Shown here: positions 8,681-16,966 of the stretch, one piece after another | Layout of the letters: each line of letters begins with the position of its first letter | Position numbering within the stretch: position 1 is the stretch's first letter | NCBI RefSeq assembly: GCF_014207905.1 | Contig: NZ_JACHLB010000001.1 | Location: 372,001 to 436,000 of the forward strand | Length of the DNA stretch: 64,000 nucleotides | Direction: 5' to 3' | From: Flavobacterium notoginsengisoli | Lineage (GTDB): Bacteria > Bacteroidota > Bacteroidia > Flavobacteriales > Flavobacteriaceae | The notes under the pieces: generated by a model | The model's database searches: none | The model's input: only the letters and a program-made list of their open reading frames with translations | What the model was told of the DNA's origin: nothing | Program-made: the position numbers and the translations under genes

Positions 8681-8954
8681 TTGCCACGAAGGCACTAAGA
8701 CTCGAAGGTTTATTTTAATCTCGCAAAGCGCAGAGCCACAAAGTTTTTTCATAGCCCCTAGCTTCAGCTAGGGGAATAAAATCAGATAAAGAAAAGGGCT
8801 TTAGCCAAACTAGTATGTTTGGCTAAAGCCCTTTTCTTTCGCTTATATTTTCATCCAGCTAAAGCTGGATGCTATTAAATTAATAGATTAAACTTTGCGG
8901 CTCTGCGCTTTGCGAGATTAAAATAAACCTTCGAGTCTAGCGCCTTCGTGGCAA
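8681..8954. repeat. nested giant palindrome (Flavobacterium-type intergenic repeat)
   Basis: Outer arms 8681-8743 and 8893-8954 are near-complementary over about 62 nt, from TTGCCACGAAGGC to CCTTCGTGGCAA. Inside lie three perfect hairpins: 8755-8774 (8-bp stem, TTCA loop), 8788-8839 (23-bp stem, TAGTAT loop) and 8853-8870 (8-bp stem). The element fills the gap between two convergent genes and probably ends transcription from both sides. The inner hairpins look like a REP-type insertion within an older palindrome (inference). Confidence 0.85.
8788..8839. terminator. bidirectional terminator-like hairpin inside the palindrome
   Basis: Perfect 23-bp inverted repeat with a 6-nt loop, arms AAAGAAAAGGGCTTTAGCC... 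and the complement ending in CCCTTTTCTTT. It lies between the convergent GT51-fusion gene and aldo-keto reductase gene, so it can serve both. Confidence 0.55.
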
Positions 8955-8958
8955 AAAA

Positions 8959-9996
8959 TTAAGGCGCAGGATCAGGAATTATAGCCTGAACTGCATCAAT
9001 TTCAGCTAAGATTTCTTTAGAAAGAACCACATCAATTGTGTCGATGTTTTCTTTTAATTGTTCTAAAGTTGTTGCACCGATAATTGCACTTGTTAAGAAT
9101 GGCTGTTGCAATACAAATCCCATTGAAAGTTCGGTTAACGTTAAACCGTGTTTTTTAGCGATTTCTAGATACAATTTTGTTGCTTCGGTACATTGATCGC
9201 TATTGTAACGTTTATACTGCGGGAAAAGGTTTACTCTTGCTTTCGGATGAGCTTCTCCAGTTAAAAATTTTCCAGTCAAGACTCCGAATGCTAAAGGCGA
9301 ATATCCTAATAATCCAACATTTTCATATTTTGAAACTTCGGCAGAATTTACTTCGAATAAACGATTCAATAAAGAATACGGATTTTGAACTGTTTTGATT
9401 CTTGGCAGATTGTTGTATTTACTTTCTTCCAAAAGACGCATCATTCCCCATGCATTTTCGTTAGAAACTCCGATATGTTTGATTTTTCCTTCTTTGATTA
9501 AGCCGTCGAAAGTTTCAAGGATTTCTCTGAAATTATCTTCCCAAACATCATTATGTCCGTGAAAAGCACGCTGTCCGAAATTATTGGTTTTTCTTTCTGG
9601 CCAGTGCATTTGGTACAAATCGATATAATCGGTTTGAAGTCTTTTTAAACTCTGTTCAACAGCAAATTTGATACTTGCAGGAGAAAAATCTAATTTCTCA
9701 CGCATATATCCAAAATTAGGATTTGGTCCAGCAATTTTAGAAGCCAAAATCACTTTATCTCGATTTCCTGACTTTTTAAACCAAGTTCCAATAATTTTTT
9801 CTGTACTTCCATAAGTCGCTTCACTTGCCGGAACTGAGTACATTTCGGCTGTATCAAAGAAATTTACTCCTCTTTCTAAAGCGTAATCCATTTGAGCATG
9901 TCCTTCAATTTCTGTATTTTGTTGCCCGAAAGTCATTGTTCCAAGGCATATTTTACTAACTTTTATATCGGTGTTGGGTAATGTAGTGTATTTCAT
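8959..9996 (-). CDS. Tas-like NADP(H)-dependent aldo-keto reductase
   Basis: 345-residue cytosolic oxidoreductase of the aldo-keto reductase family, TIM-barrel fold. The catalytic tetrad is visible: Asp48 and Tyr53 in FFDTAEMYSVP, Lys87 in ILASK and His131 in DLYQMHWPER. The opening (IKVSKICLGTMTFGQQNTEIEGHAQMDYAL split over residues 11-40) and the length closely follow E. coli Tas. The physiological substrate is unknown. The gene stands alone, ending at a palindrome and preceded by CTAAG-word repeats. Confidence 0.9.
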   Translation of the reverse strand: MKYTTLPNTDIKVSKICLGTMTFGQQNTEIEGHAQMDYALERGVNFFDTAEMYSVPASEATYGSTEKIIGTWFKKSGNRDKVILASKIAGPNPNFGYMREKLDFSPASIKFAVEQSLKRLQTDYIDLYQMHWPERKTNNFGQRAFHGHNDVWEDNFREILETFDGLIKEGKIKHIGVSNENAWGMMRLLEESKYNNLPRIKTVQNPYSLLNRLFEVNSAEVSKYENVGLLGYSPLAFGVLTGKFLTGEAHPKARVNLFPQYKRYNSDQCTEATKLYLEIAKKHGLTLTELSMGFVLQQPFLTSAIIGATTLEQLKENIDTIDVVLSKEILAEIDAVQAIIPDPAP

Positions 9997-10003
9997 TCTT
10001 TTT

Positions 10004-10038
10004 GAGATTCTAAGGTTCTAAGTGGCTAAGATTCTAAG
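10004..10038. repeat. CTAAG-word repeat
   Basis: Four copies of a TCTAAG/GCTAAG word spaced 8-9 nt apart, just upstream of the aldo-keto reductase start. The same words recur at 10135-10168, 10221-10256 (inverted) and 22282-22319, so it belongs to a dispersed family in this genome. Confidence 0.7.
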
Positions 10039-10134
10039 TTTTTTTTCTTTTTAAATATAAGCTTCAAAGATACAACAGGATTTTACAAATGAGAATTTCA
10101 TAAAAGTTAAAAAAAGAATAAGATTCTTTTTTAA

Positions 10135-10256
10135 AGATACTAAGGTACTAAGACGCTAAGATTCTAAGTTTTTTATTGGTAATAAAAAAGGATTCAAGTA
10201 AAACTTGAATCCTTTTTTAAATCTTAGCATCTTAGTATCTCAGAACCTTAGCAACT
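10135..10256. repeat. CTAAG-word inverted repeat enclosing a terminator
   Basis: Left arm 10135-10168 carries four CTAAG words; right arm 10221-10256 carries the complementary CTTAG/CTCAG words, so the two pair imperfectly around the hairpin at 10184-10218. The right arm touches the stop codon of the OmpA-like lipoprotein gene. Confidence 0.75.
10184..10218. terminator. rho-independent terminator of the OmpA-like lipoprotein gene
   Basis: Perfect 16-bp stem (AAAAAAGGATTCAAGT and its complement) with an AAA loop. On the minus strand the stem is followed by T-rich sequence and lies about 40 nt after the lipoprotein stop. Confidence 0.75.
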
Positions 10257-11200
10257 TAATTAATGCTATTAAGCATCTCCGCGATCTCGTCTAATCTAGG
10301 AGTTAAGATAATCTCGATTCTACGGTTTTTTGCTTTTCCTTCTGGAGTAGCGTTGCTTGCTAGAGGAGAAAACTCGCTTCTTCCTGCTGCGGTTAATTTT
10401 TGTTTATTGATTTTTGGATTTTCGCTTAAAATTGCTACGATTGCCGTTGCTCTTTTAGTAGATAAGTCCCAGTTGTTTGCAATTGGTCCAGAACCAGCGT
10501 AAGGATCATCATCTGTATGGCCTTCAATTAAAACAGAAAGATCAGGATTGTCGCCTAAAACTTTTCCAAGTTCTACAACCGCTCTTTTACCTTCTGCTCC
10601 AACAGCCCAACTTCCAGAGTTGAAAAGTAATTTGTTTTCCATAGAAACATATACTTTTCCGTTTTTATGTTCTACAGTTAGACCTTTACCTTCAAAACCT
10701 GTCAAAGCCTTAGATAAAGTTTCTTTTAGTTTACGCATTGCTTCTTCTTTAGCAGCAATCATATCTTCCAATTCTTTCAAACGATTAGCTGTTTTATCCA
10801 AACGTGCTTGTTCGTCTGCAAGTGCTTTTCCTTTCGCTTCTAGCTGTGCTAATAATTCGCGGTTTTTAGCCAAGTTTTTCTCTAATGCATCGTTACTATT
10901 TTTCTCCAATGCATTGTAAGAATCTTGTAATACTTTATATTTTTTCTGCTCTGCGGCAAGATCAGCTTTTTGTTTTGCTAAATCATCTTTTGTGCTTGCA
11001 AGATCTTTGGTTAATTTATCACGATCTAATTCTAATTGATTTTTTGCTTTCTTCAAATTATCGTTTTCATCTGTAATAGAACGATTTTCTTTTTTCAAAT
11101 CAGAGTATTTTGTTTCTAAGTCATTATAAATTTTCTTAGAAACACATGATGTTGCGGAAAATGCTAATACTAGCAATCCGATGGAGGCTTTTTTAATCAT
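10256..11200 (-). CDS. OmpA-family coiled-coil lipoprotein
   Basis: 314-residue lipoprotein expected to anchor the outer membrane to peptidoglycan. Signal peptide with lipobox ATSC (Cys19). Residues about 25-170 are Lys/Glu/Asp/Leu-rich heptads, a long coiled coil. Residues about 190-305 are an OmpA C-terminal domain: LLFNSGSWAVG, then VLIEGHTDDDPY, then NWDLSTKRATAIV and GRSEFSPLASNATPEGKAKNRR, including the Asp and Arg that bind diaminopimelate. The length of the coiled coil suggests a periplasm-spanning spacer (inference). It is a single gene with its own terminator. Confidence 0.92.
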   Translation of the reverse strand: MIKKASIGLLVLAFSATSCVSKKIYNDLETKYSDLKKENRSITDENDNLKKAKNQLELDRDKLTKDLASTKDDLAKQKADLAAEQKKYKVLQDSYNALEKNSNDALEKNLAKNRELLAQLEAKGKALADEQARLDKTANRLKELEDMIAAKEEAMRKLKETLSKALTGFEGKGLTVEHKNGKVYVSMENKLLFNSGSWAVGAEGKRAVVELGKVLGDNPDLSVLIEGHTDDDPYAGSGPIANNWDLSTKRATAIVAILSENPKINKQKLTAAGRSEFSPLASNATPEGKAKNRRIEIILTPRLDEIAEMLNSIN

Positions 11201-11313
11201 CTTTAATTGGTTTTATTTTTTGGGCGTTTAATAATTTTAAACATCAAGATTCAATGCCAATGGCAATATCAATTTTTAAACTTAAATTCTTTCAGCAAGA
11301 ACAATACCAAAAA

Positions 11314-12075
11314 TTATTCAATTTCGACTAAAACCGGACAATGATCTGAATGCATAGCATCTGGTAGAATAACAGCTCGTTTTAATCTCTTTTCTAATAC
11401 ATTGCTTACCAAATTATAATCGATACGCCAACCTTTATTATTTCCTCTTGCCCCTGCGCGGTAACTCCACCACGAATAATTATGCGGTTCCTTATTAAAA
11501 TGACGGAAACTATCAATAAAACCAGATTTCATAAAAGCATCCAACCAGGCACGTTCTGCAGGAAGAAACCCTGAAACCGTTTTATTACGAACAGGATCAT
11601 GAATATCGATCGCTTCATGACAAATATTATAATCGCCACAGATAATCAGATTCGGAATCGTAACCTTTAATTCGTCTATATACTTTTGGAAATCATCCAT
11701 AAACATAAATTTATGATCCAATCTTTCGATATTCGTTCCGGACGGAAGATATAAACTCATAACCGAAACATCATCAAAGTCAGCTCGAAGGTTTCTGCCC
11801 TCAAAATCCATATGGTGAATACCAGTTCCAAAAACGATATTATTAGGTTTTGTTTTCGAAAGAATCGCTACTCCACTGTATCCTTTTTTAGTCGCAGGAT
11901 AGTAATACTGAAACGGATAACCCGCTGCAGTAATATCGTCTACCGGAATTTGATCCTGTGTTGCTTTTATTTCCTGAAGACATATTACATCAGGACTTGC
12001 TTGTTGAAGCCACTCTATAAAACCTTTGTTTATTGCAGCTCTAATTCCGTTTACATTATAAGAAATAATTTTCAT
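11314..12075 (-). CDS. xth: exodeoxyribonuclease III
   Basis: AP endonuclease and 3'-5' exonuclease of base-excision repair. The start is set at MKIISYNVNGIRAA, the family N-terminus with the metal-binding Asn; 20 further in-frame codons upstream are not family sequence. 253 residues. Motifs: CLQEIKA (metal-binding Glu), SLYLPSG, ICGDYNICHEAID (Asp/Asn pair), and the C-terminal DAMHSDHCPV with the catalytic Asp-His pair. All residues expected for activity are visible. It is divergent from olsF. Confidence 0.94.
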   Translation of the reverse strand: MKIISYNVNGIRAAINKGFIEWLQQASPDVICLQEIKATQDQIPVDDITAAGYPFQYYYPATKKGYSGVAILSKTKPNNIVFGTGIHHMDFEGRNLRADFDDVSVMSLYLPSGTNIERLDHKFMFMDDFQKYIDELKVTIPNLIICGDYNICHEAIDIHDPVRNKTVSGFLPAERAWLDAFMKSGFIDSFRHFNKEPHNYSWWSYRAGARGNNKGWRIDYNLVSNVLEKRLKRAVILPDAMHSDHCPVLVEIE

Positions 12076-12155
12076 CAGTGATTTTTTTAGGATTTCAAAT
12101 GTAATAAAAAAGTGCAAAGTTTGTCTTGGAAACAATGAAAAGTAGAGTTTTTTGT

Positions 12156-12163
12156 TATCTTTG
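12156..12163 (+). promoter_or_regulatory. putative -7 element (TAnnTTTG) of olsF
   Basis: TATCTTTG, 30 nt before the olsF start, matches the Bacteroidota -7 consensus. TTG triplets exist upstream but not at the ideal spacing. Confidence 0.45.
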
Positions 12164-12193
12164 TTCGCTGTTCTAATAAATTAAAAGTACTAC

Positions 12194-13996
12194 ATGGGTT
12201 TAGTTACCGCGAAAGAAGTTGCAAAGGCAATAAATGTTGAAAAGTACGGAGTTTTCGGTACGTTTTCTGGCTGGATTCTTATGAAGGTTCTTAAGATATC
12301 AACCCTTAATAAAATTTACGATCGTAATAAACATTTGGAAGACCTTGCGTTTCTAAACGGAATTTTGGATGAGATGGAAATCAAATTTGAAATCCCTGAA
12401 GAAGACTTAAAGCGTTTGCCGAAAGATGGCGCATACATCACTATTTCTAACCATCCGCTTGGAGGAATTGATGGTATTTTGCTTTTGAAATTAATGCTTG
12501 AGAGAGAGCCAAATTTCAAAATCATTGCTAATTTCCTGTTACACAGAATTGTTCCGATGAAAAAATACATTATGCCGGTGAATCCTTTTGAAAATCATAA
12601 GGATGCAAAATCTAGCGTAATTGGTATTAAAGAAACTTTACGTCATTTAAGCGATGGAAAACCGTTGGGAATTTTCCCTGCCGGAGAAGTTTCAACTTAC
12701 AAAGACGGAAAATTAGTTGTAGATAAACCTTGGGAAGAGGGCGCAATTAAATTGATCAGAAAAGCAAAAGTTCCAGTTGTTCCAATTTATTTTCATGCTA
12801 AAAACAGTAAATTATTCTACTGGCTTTCTAAAATTGACGACACTTTAAGAACTGCAAAATTACCTTCTGAACTTTTAACGCAGAAAGACCGTGTAATTAA
12901 AGTTCGTATCGGAAAACCAATTTCTGTAAGTGAACAAAACGAAATTGAATCTTTTGAAGAATACTCAGAATTCTTGAGAAAGAAAACTTATATGCTTGCC
13001 AATCCGTTTGAGAAAGACACCAAACTGCTTGACACAGCTAGTCTTAAAATACCTAAAGCACCAAAAAAAATCGTAACGCCTGCAAGCGAATCAAAACTGA
13101 TTGATGAAGTTCAAGCTTTAAGAGACAGTGACTCTAGATTTTTACAAAGCAAAAACTACGAAGTCTTCTTTGCAAGTGCCAAACAGATTCCGAACATTTT
13201 GCACGAAATTGGCCGTCTTCGCGAAATTACTTTCCGTGAAGTAGGCGAAGGAACAAACGAATCTATCGACTTAGACGAATACGATCAATATTATCACCAT
13301 ATGTTTTTATGGGATGATGAAACTAAAAAAATCGCCGGAGCTTACCGTATGGGATTAGGTTCTGAAATTTATCCAAAATACGGAATTGAAGGTTTTTATC
13401 TAACAGATCTTTTCAGATTTGAGCCAGAACTTCACGATATGATGCACAAATCTATCGAAATGGGTCGTGCATTTATTGTGAAAGAATATCAGCAAAAACC
13501 AATGCCTTTATTCCTTTTATGGAAAGGTATTATTCATACAACTCTTCGCCACCCAGAACACAAATATTTGGTTGGAGGTGTAAGTATCAGTAATCAGTTT
13601 TCAGATTTCTCTAAATCATTGATGATTGAGTTCATGAAATCAAATTATTACGATCCATATATTGCGCAATACATTCACCCGAAGAAGGCGTATAAAGTTA
13701 AACTTAAAGATGCCGATAAAGATTTTATCTTCGACGAAGCAGAATCTGATCTTAATAAGTTTGATAAAATCATTGACGAATTAGAACCAGGAAACTTACG
13801 TTTGCCTGTTTTAATTAAAAAATACATCAAACAAAATGCACGTGTAGTTGCTTTTAACGTTGATCCGCTTTTCAACAATGCTATCGACGGCTTAATGTAT
13901 ATCAGAATTGCAGATATTCCGGAAAGTACAATGAAACCGGTTATTGAAGAATTTCAGATTGAACTAGAAAAGAAATTATCTGAGAAAGAAGATTAA
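12194..13996 (+). CDS. olsF: bifunctional ornithine/glycine-lipid acyltransferase (OlsF type)
   Basis: 600 residues combining two acyltransferases. The N-terminal half (about 1-270) is PlsC/OlsA-like: SNHPLGGIDG (His87 to Asp93) and FPAGEVSTY, then VPVVPIYF. The C-terminal half (about 290-590) is a GNAT-like N-acyltransferase of the OlsB type: EIGRLREITFREVGEGT, KIAGAYRMGLG and EMGRAFIVKEYQ. In Serratia and Flavobacterium such fusions (OlsF) make ornithine lipids: the C-terminal part attaches a 3-hydroxyacyl chain to the amino acid and the N-terminal part esterifies it. Whether ornithine or glycine is the substrate here cannot be read from sequence. The His-to-Asp spacing is five residues rather than the usual four. 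Confidence 0.85.
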   Translation: MGLVTAKEVAKAINVEKYGVFGTFSGWILMKVLKISTLNKIYDRNKHLEDLAFLNGILDEMEIKFEIPEEDLKRLPKDGAYITISNHPLGGIDGILLLKLMLEREPNFKIIANFLLHRIVPMKKYIMPVNPFENHKDAKSSVIGIKETLRHLSDGKPLGIFPAGEVSTYKDGKLVVDKPWEEGAIKLIRKAKVPVVPIYFHAKNSKLFYWLSKIDDTLRTAKLPSELLTQKDRVIKVRIGKPISVSEQNEIESFEEYSEFLRKKTYMLANPFEKDTKLLDTASLKIPKAPKKIVTPASESKLIDEVQALRDSDSRFLQSKNYEVFFASAKQIPNILHEIGRLREITFREVGEGTNESIDLDEYDQYYHHMFLWDDETKKIAGAYRMGLGSEIYPKYGIEGFYLTDLFRFEPELHDMMHKSIEMGRAFIVKEYQQKPMPLFLLWKGIIHTTLRHPEHKYLVGGVSISNQFSDFSKSLMIEFMKSNYYDPYIAQYIHPKKAYKVKLKDADKDFIFDEAESDLNKFDKIIDELEPGNLRLPVLIKKYIKQNARVVAFNVDPLFNNAIDGLMYIRIADIPESTMKPVIEEFQIELEKKLSEKED

Positions 13997-14017
13997 TTAT
14001 CTTTTCGATATAAAACT

Positions 14018-14059
14018 AAAAAATCCCATTTGCTTAAAAATAAGTAAATGGGATTTTTT
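14018..14059 (+). terminator. terminator of olsF
   Basis: 19-bp stem with an AAAA loop (AAAAAATCCCATT ... AATGGGATTTTTT), one G-T wobble, ending in a T-run about 22 nt after the olsF stop. A-rich on the other side, so it may be bidirectional. Confidence 0.8.
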
Positions 14060-14104
14060 AGTTCATACTCATCAAGCGAAACACCAAAGTCTTCTAAAAT
14101 AAAA

Positions 14105-14134
14105 AAACTCTCAATTCTAGAGAGTTGAGAGTTT
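14105..14134 (-). terminator. terminator of the downstream TM2 gene
   Basis: 10-bp stem AAACTCTCAA/TTGAGAGTTT with a 10-nt loop and an A-run on the left, giving a T-run on the minus strand, 18 nt after the TM2 stop. Confidence 0.7.
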
Positions 14135-14152
14135 CTTAATTACAACTTTTAT

Positions 14153-14413
14153 TTAAAACCAAGGTTTTTTCCCAACCTGATATGTTTGATAAAACTCGTC
14201 ATCAGATTTTGTCAAATAAATGATCCCTTCAACAAATCCAACCATTCCACCTATCCCGCAAGTAACAACACTAACAATCAACTGTATAATTCCTTCTTTT
14301 TGGTAACCTAAATAAAATTTATGTACTCCAAATGCTCCTAATAATATCCCTAAAACTCCAGCAGTTACTTTTTTATTCTCTACTTTTCCTGAATTCAATT
14401 CTCTATTTTCCAT
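14153..14413 (-). CDS. TM2 domain protein (copy 1)
   Basis: 86-residue small inner-membrane protein. A short polar N-terminus is followed by GVHKFYLGYQKEGIIQL, the TM2-domain signature, and two hydrophobic segments (about residues 15-32 and 42-64) separated by a tight turn, then an EGIIYLTKSDDEFYQTYQVG tail. The function of TM2 proteins is unresolved. It is a close paralogue of the 90-residue TM2 gene about 200 nt upstream on the same strand; the C-terminal tails are nearly identical. Each copy has its own terminator, so they may be separate transcripts. Confidence 0.88.
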   Translation of the reverse strand: MENRELNSGKVENKKVTAGVLGILLGAFGVHKFYLGYQKEGIIQLIVSVVTCGIGGMVGFVEGIIYLTKSDDEFYQTYQVGKKPWF

Positions 14414-14564
14414 GTTTTAAAAATCTTTAATTCCCTACTCTTAAGGCTTTTCAGTTACTCCATTTACTCTTTTTAACAAAGTGCAAGATTACCTACTATA
14501 CAGAGCTTCAATAGGAACTATAAGTTTTTATTGTAATAGAAAAAGACATTTTTACACATAAAAA

Positions 14565-14590
14565 AATCCCATTCATTTCTGAATGGGATT
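14565..14590 (-). terminator. terminator of TM2 copy 2
   Basis: 11-bp stem AATCCCATTCA/TGAATGGGATT with a TTTC loop and an A-run at 14561-14566 that gives the T-run on the minus strand. It lies 23 nt past the TM2 stop. Confidence 0.75.
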
Positions 14591-14612
14591 CTTAAATATG
14601 ATTTATTTTTAT

Positions 14613-14885
14613 TTAAAACCAACCTTTGTAGCCAACTTGATAGGTTTGGAAAAATTCCTGATCCGATTTTGTCAGATAGATAATTCCTTCAATAATTCCG
14701 ATTATGGCACCAATTCCACACATAAGCCCCAGAATAAGCTGAATTATTCCTTCTTTGGTATAACCCAAATAAAACTTATGAACTCCTAAGTAGCCTAACA
14801 AAATGGCAAAAATACCCGCAATTACTTTTTTGTTTTCCTGATCATACCGCGGATTATTCCAATCTTCTCTTTTTGTATTTTCCAT
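14613..14885 (-). CDS. TM2 domain protein (copy 2)
   Basis: 90-residue membrane protein with the same plan as its neighbour: a charged N-terminus (MENTKREDWNN), a first membrane segment with GVHKFYLGYTKEG, a second segment rich in Gly/Ile/Cys (LMCGIGAIIGIIEG), and the tail YLTKSDQEFFQTYQVG. The two copies differ mainly in the N-terminal 20 residues and the second membrane segment, which suggests a tandem duplication. No partner can be inferred beyond the nearby RDD protein. Confidence 0.88.
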   Translation of the reverse strand: MENTKREDWNNPRYDQENKKVIAGIFAILLGYLGVHKFYLGYTKEGIIQLILGLMCGIGAIIGIIEGIIYLTKSDQEFFQTYQVGYKGWF

Positions 14886-14964
14886 TTTTATTTCCTTTAT
14901 AGTTAATAATATAGTTTTACAAATCGTTAAATTTCAGATTAAATCCGCACAGACAAATCTTGTT

Positions 14965-15612
14965 TTATTTGTCAACAACCATTGTTCTAGCAGCTAAATC
15001 ATGAAGGGCTCTTTTATCGTCATTCAACAATGATGTCAAATAGATTACCGGAAAAATAGCACACATACCTTTAATTAAATTTCTCAAAATAATATTAAAT
15101 GCAAGAATATCTCCATTTTGCTCATAGTCAACAGCTTTTATTGATAGAACTAATTTTCCTAATGAAGATCCTTTCAATAAAAGATCACAGGCAATAAAAT
15201 AAATAAAGGCAAACAAAATAACAAACAAACTCGCTTCAGGCAGAATAAATGCCAAAGCAAGATTTACAGCATAAATAATGACTACATCCAAAATAAATGC
15301 TCCTATTCTTTTTCCAAAATCACAAGGAACAAGACCAATCGAATGATTTTCTTCATTCGACGTGTTTCCTAATCTGTTTCTAGTATCGTATTCATGTGAT
15401 GACAATACAGATCCTGGAACATAGGTTGTGTTACAAAAAAAACAATTTAGTTCATCGCCCAATTCTCTAATCTTAAGTAATGGAATAAAGAAAATATGAA
15501 AATAAAGCTGATAGTTTTTCAAATGATAACTTTCTTGTCTTCTGCAATTTGGACAATCAAATTTTCCTGACTTAATAGTACTTTGAACCGTTTTCCTTCC
15601 GTAAATAATCAT
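14965..15612 (-). CDS. RDD-family membrane protein with N-terminal zinc ribbon
   Basis: 215 residues. The N-terminal 75 residues carry two Cys pairs (CPNC near 20 and CFFC near 58), a zinc-ribbon arrangement; between them is YFHIFFIPLL, as in the zinc-ribbon_15 family. Residues about 95-205 are an RDD domain: KRIGAFILDVVIIYA (the Arg-Asp pair), two hydrophobic segments and GSSLGKLVLSIKAVD, then NIILRNLIKG. RDD proteins are small membrane proteins, some linked to ion transport, but the role here is unknown. It sits upstream of the two TM2 genes on the same strand. Confidence 0.83.
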   Translation of the reverse strand: MIIYGRKTVQSTIKSGKFDCPNCRRQESYHLKNYQLYFHIFFIPLLKIRELGDELNCFFCNTTYVPGSVLSSHEYDTRNRLGNTSNEENHSIGLVPCDFGKRIGAFILDVVIIYAVNLALAFILPEASLFVILFAFIYFIACDLLLKGSSLGKLVLSIKAVDYEQNGDILAFNIILRNLIKGMCAIFPVIYLTSLLNDDKRALHDLAARTMVVDK

Positions 15613-15760
15613 AGCATTTTAAATTTATAAGTTAAGTTTTGTTTTTGGGGGATTTTATTTCTAAATATTTTGTTAAAAATTTAAACAATATTATTAAAAA
15701 TTACCACACAAAACTAATTCACTTTAAAATTTAAAATTAAAAGAAGTCGTAGTTAAGTTG

Positions 15761-16711
15761 TTAGCTTACATTATAAACCGCTTTTATCTTATCTACTATC
15801 ACTTGCGCTAAACGTTCGTGACTTTCAAAAGTCCATCCTGCAATATGCGGCGTTAGCAAAACATTTTTAGATTCTAATAAATATTGAAATGCTTCTGGCG
15901 TATTCTTATCTTGAAAAAGCGTTTCAAAAGAAAGTTTTTCATACTCCAAAACATCCAAACCTGCACCAAGTACTTTTTTCGTTTTCATAGCCTCAACCAA
16001 ATCGGCTGTAACTATATTTTTTCCACGTGAAGTATTTATAATCCAAAACGGCTTTTTAAAGGCATTTATAAAGTCCGTATTGACCATTTTATCTGTTTCT
16101 GGTGTCCAAGGAAGGTGAAGACTTAAAACATCTGTTTTTTCTTGCAATTCTGCCAAAGAGACCTGTTTGGCATTTTCGTCTCCAACATTATCCAAAATAT
16201 CGTAACATAGAACTTCTGTATCAAAACCTCTCAGTTTTTTAGCAAAAGCTTTTCCCATATTTCCGTAACCGATAATTCCGACTGTTTTCAGATTCAATTC
16301 ATGACCACGATTGCTTTCTCGATTCCATTGTCCTGATTTTACTTCAGCATCTGCTTGATTTAAATTATTAAATAAAGATAAAATTACGCCAAGCGAATGT
16401 TCTGCAACAGCATTGCGATTGCCTTCTGGAGCAGCAATAAGATGAATTCCCTTTGAAGAAGCGTACTCACAATCAATACTTTCCAAACCTGCACCGACTC
16501 TCGCAATAAATTGCAACTTTGTTGCAGCATCCAAAAATGTCTTGTCAATCTTGAAACGGCTACGAATTACAATTCCGTTATAATCTTGAATTTTTGCCTC
16601 GATTTCTTCTTTTGAAGATTTAAAATCAGCATGGTTTTCGAAACCTGCTTCTTCCAATTGATTCCAAAGAATTGGATTATTGCTGTCGATATGAAGAATT
16701 TTTACGCTCAT
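15761..16711 (-). CDS. D-isomer-specific 2-hydroxyacid dehydrogenase
   Basis: 316-residue NAD-dependent dehydrogenase. The nucleotide site GYGNMG is at 149-154, with an acidic residue after the second strand (CYDI, Asp171), which favours NAD. Catalytic Arg229 (NTSRGK), the Glu of the DVLEYE stretch (about 256) and His289 (LTPHIAGW) are in place. The N-terminal substrate domain and VGAGLESID look like phosphoglycerate dehydrogenase, but there is no ACT domain, so serine synthesis or another 2-hydroxyacid is possible. Divergent from nhaA. Confidence 0.88.
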   Translation of the reverse strand: MSVKILHIDSNNPILWNQLEEAGFENHADFKSSKEEIEAKIQDYNGIVIRSRFKIDKTFLDAATKLQFIARVGAGLESIDCEYASSKGIHLIAAPEGNRNAVAEHSLGVILSLFNNLNQADAEVKSGQWNRESNRGHELNLKTVGIIGYGNMGKAFAKKLRGFDTEVLCYDILDNVGDENAKQVSLAELQEKTDVLSLHLPWTPETDKMVNTDFINAFKKPFWIINTSRGKNIVTADLVEAMKTKKVLGAGLDVLEYEKLSFETLFQDKNTPEAFQYLLESKNVLLTPHIAGWTFESHERLAQVIVDKIKAVYNVS

Positions 16712-16748
16712 TATTTTTTGAATTTTATAAAAACAAAAATACGGTTAA

Positions 16749-16880
16749 TTTAATCTCGCGAAGTCGCAAAGTCGCAAAGTTTTTTTCATACATCTGTCTC
16801 AAATTTATGCAGATTGCTCATTTCGTAATTAAGTTAAACAACCAAAACAAAATTTCGCGTTTTTGCGCCTTTGTTGCAAA
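16749..16880. repeat. degenerate CGCAAAG-word repeats in the nhaA upstream region
   Basis: Left part 16749-16790 (AATCTCGCGAAGTCGCAAAG with T-run) and right part 16851-16880 (TTCGCG...GCGCCTTTGTTGCAAA) use the same words as the palindromes at 8681, 56218 and 59472, but pair only loosely. They lie between divergent genes rather than at gene ends. Confidence 0.5.
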
Positions 16881-16906
16881 TCCTTTTTTATTGCTTAGAA
16901 TTTTTC

Positions 16907-16914
16907 TAACTTTG
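16907..16914 (+). promoter_or_regulatory. putative -7 element (TAnnTTTG) of nhaA
   Basis: TAACTTTG, 52 nt before the nhaA start, matches the consensus. A -33 TTG at optimal spacing is not present. Confidence 0.45.
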
Positions 16915-16966
16915 AAAGTATTCGGATTCATCAAATCCATACTCTAAATCTTCAGAATTCTTTCAA

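Noticed and set aside
10548..10919. 123-codon open frame opposite the OmpA-like lipoprotein
   Set aside because: It is the antisense shadow of a Lys/Glu-rich coiled coil, giving a Ser/Phe/Leu-rich sequence.
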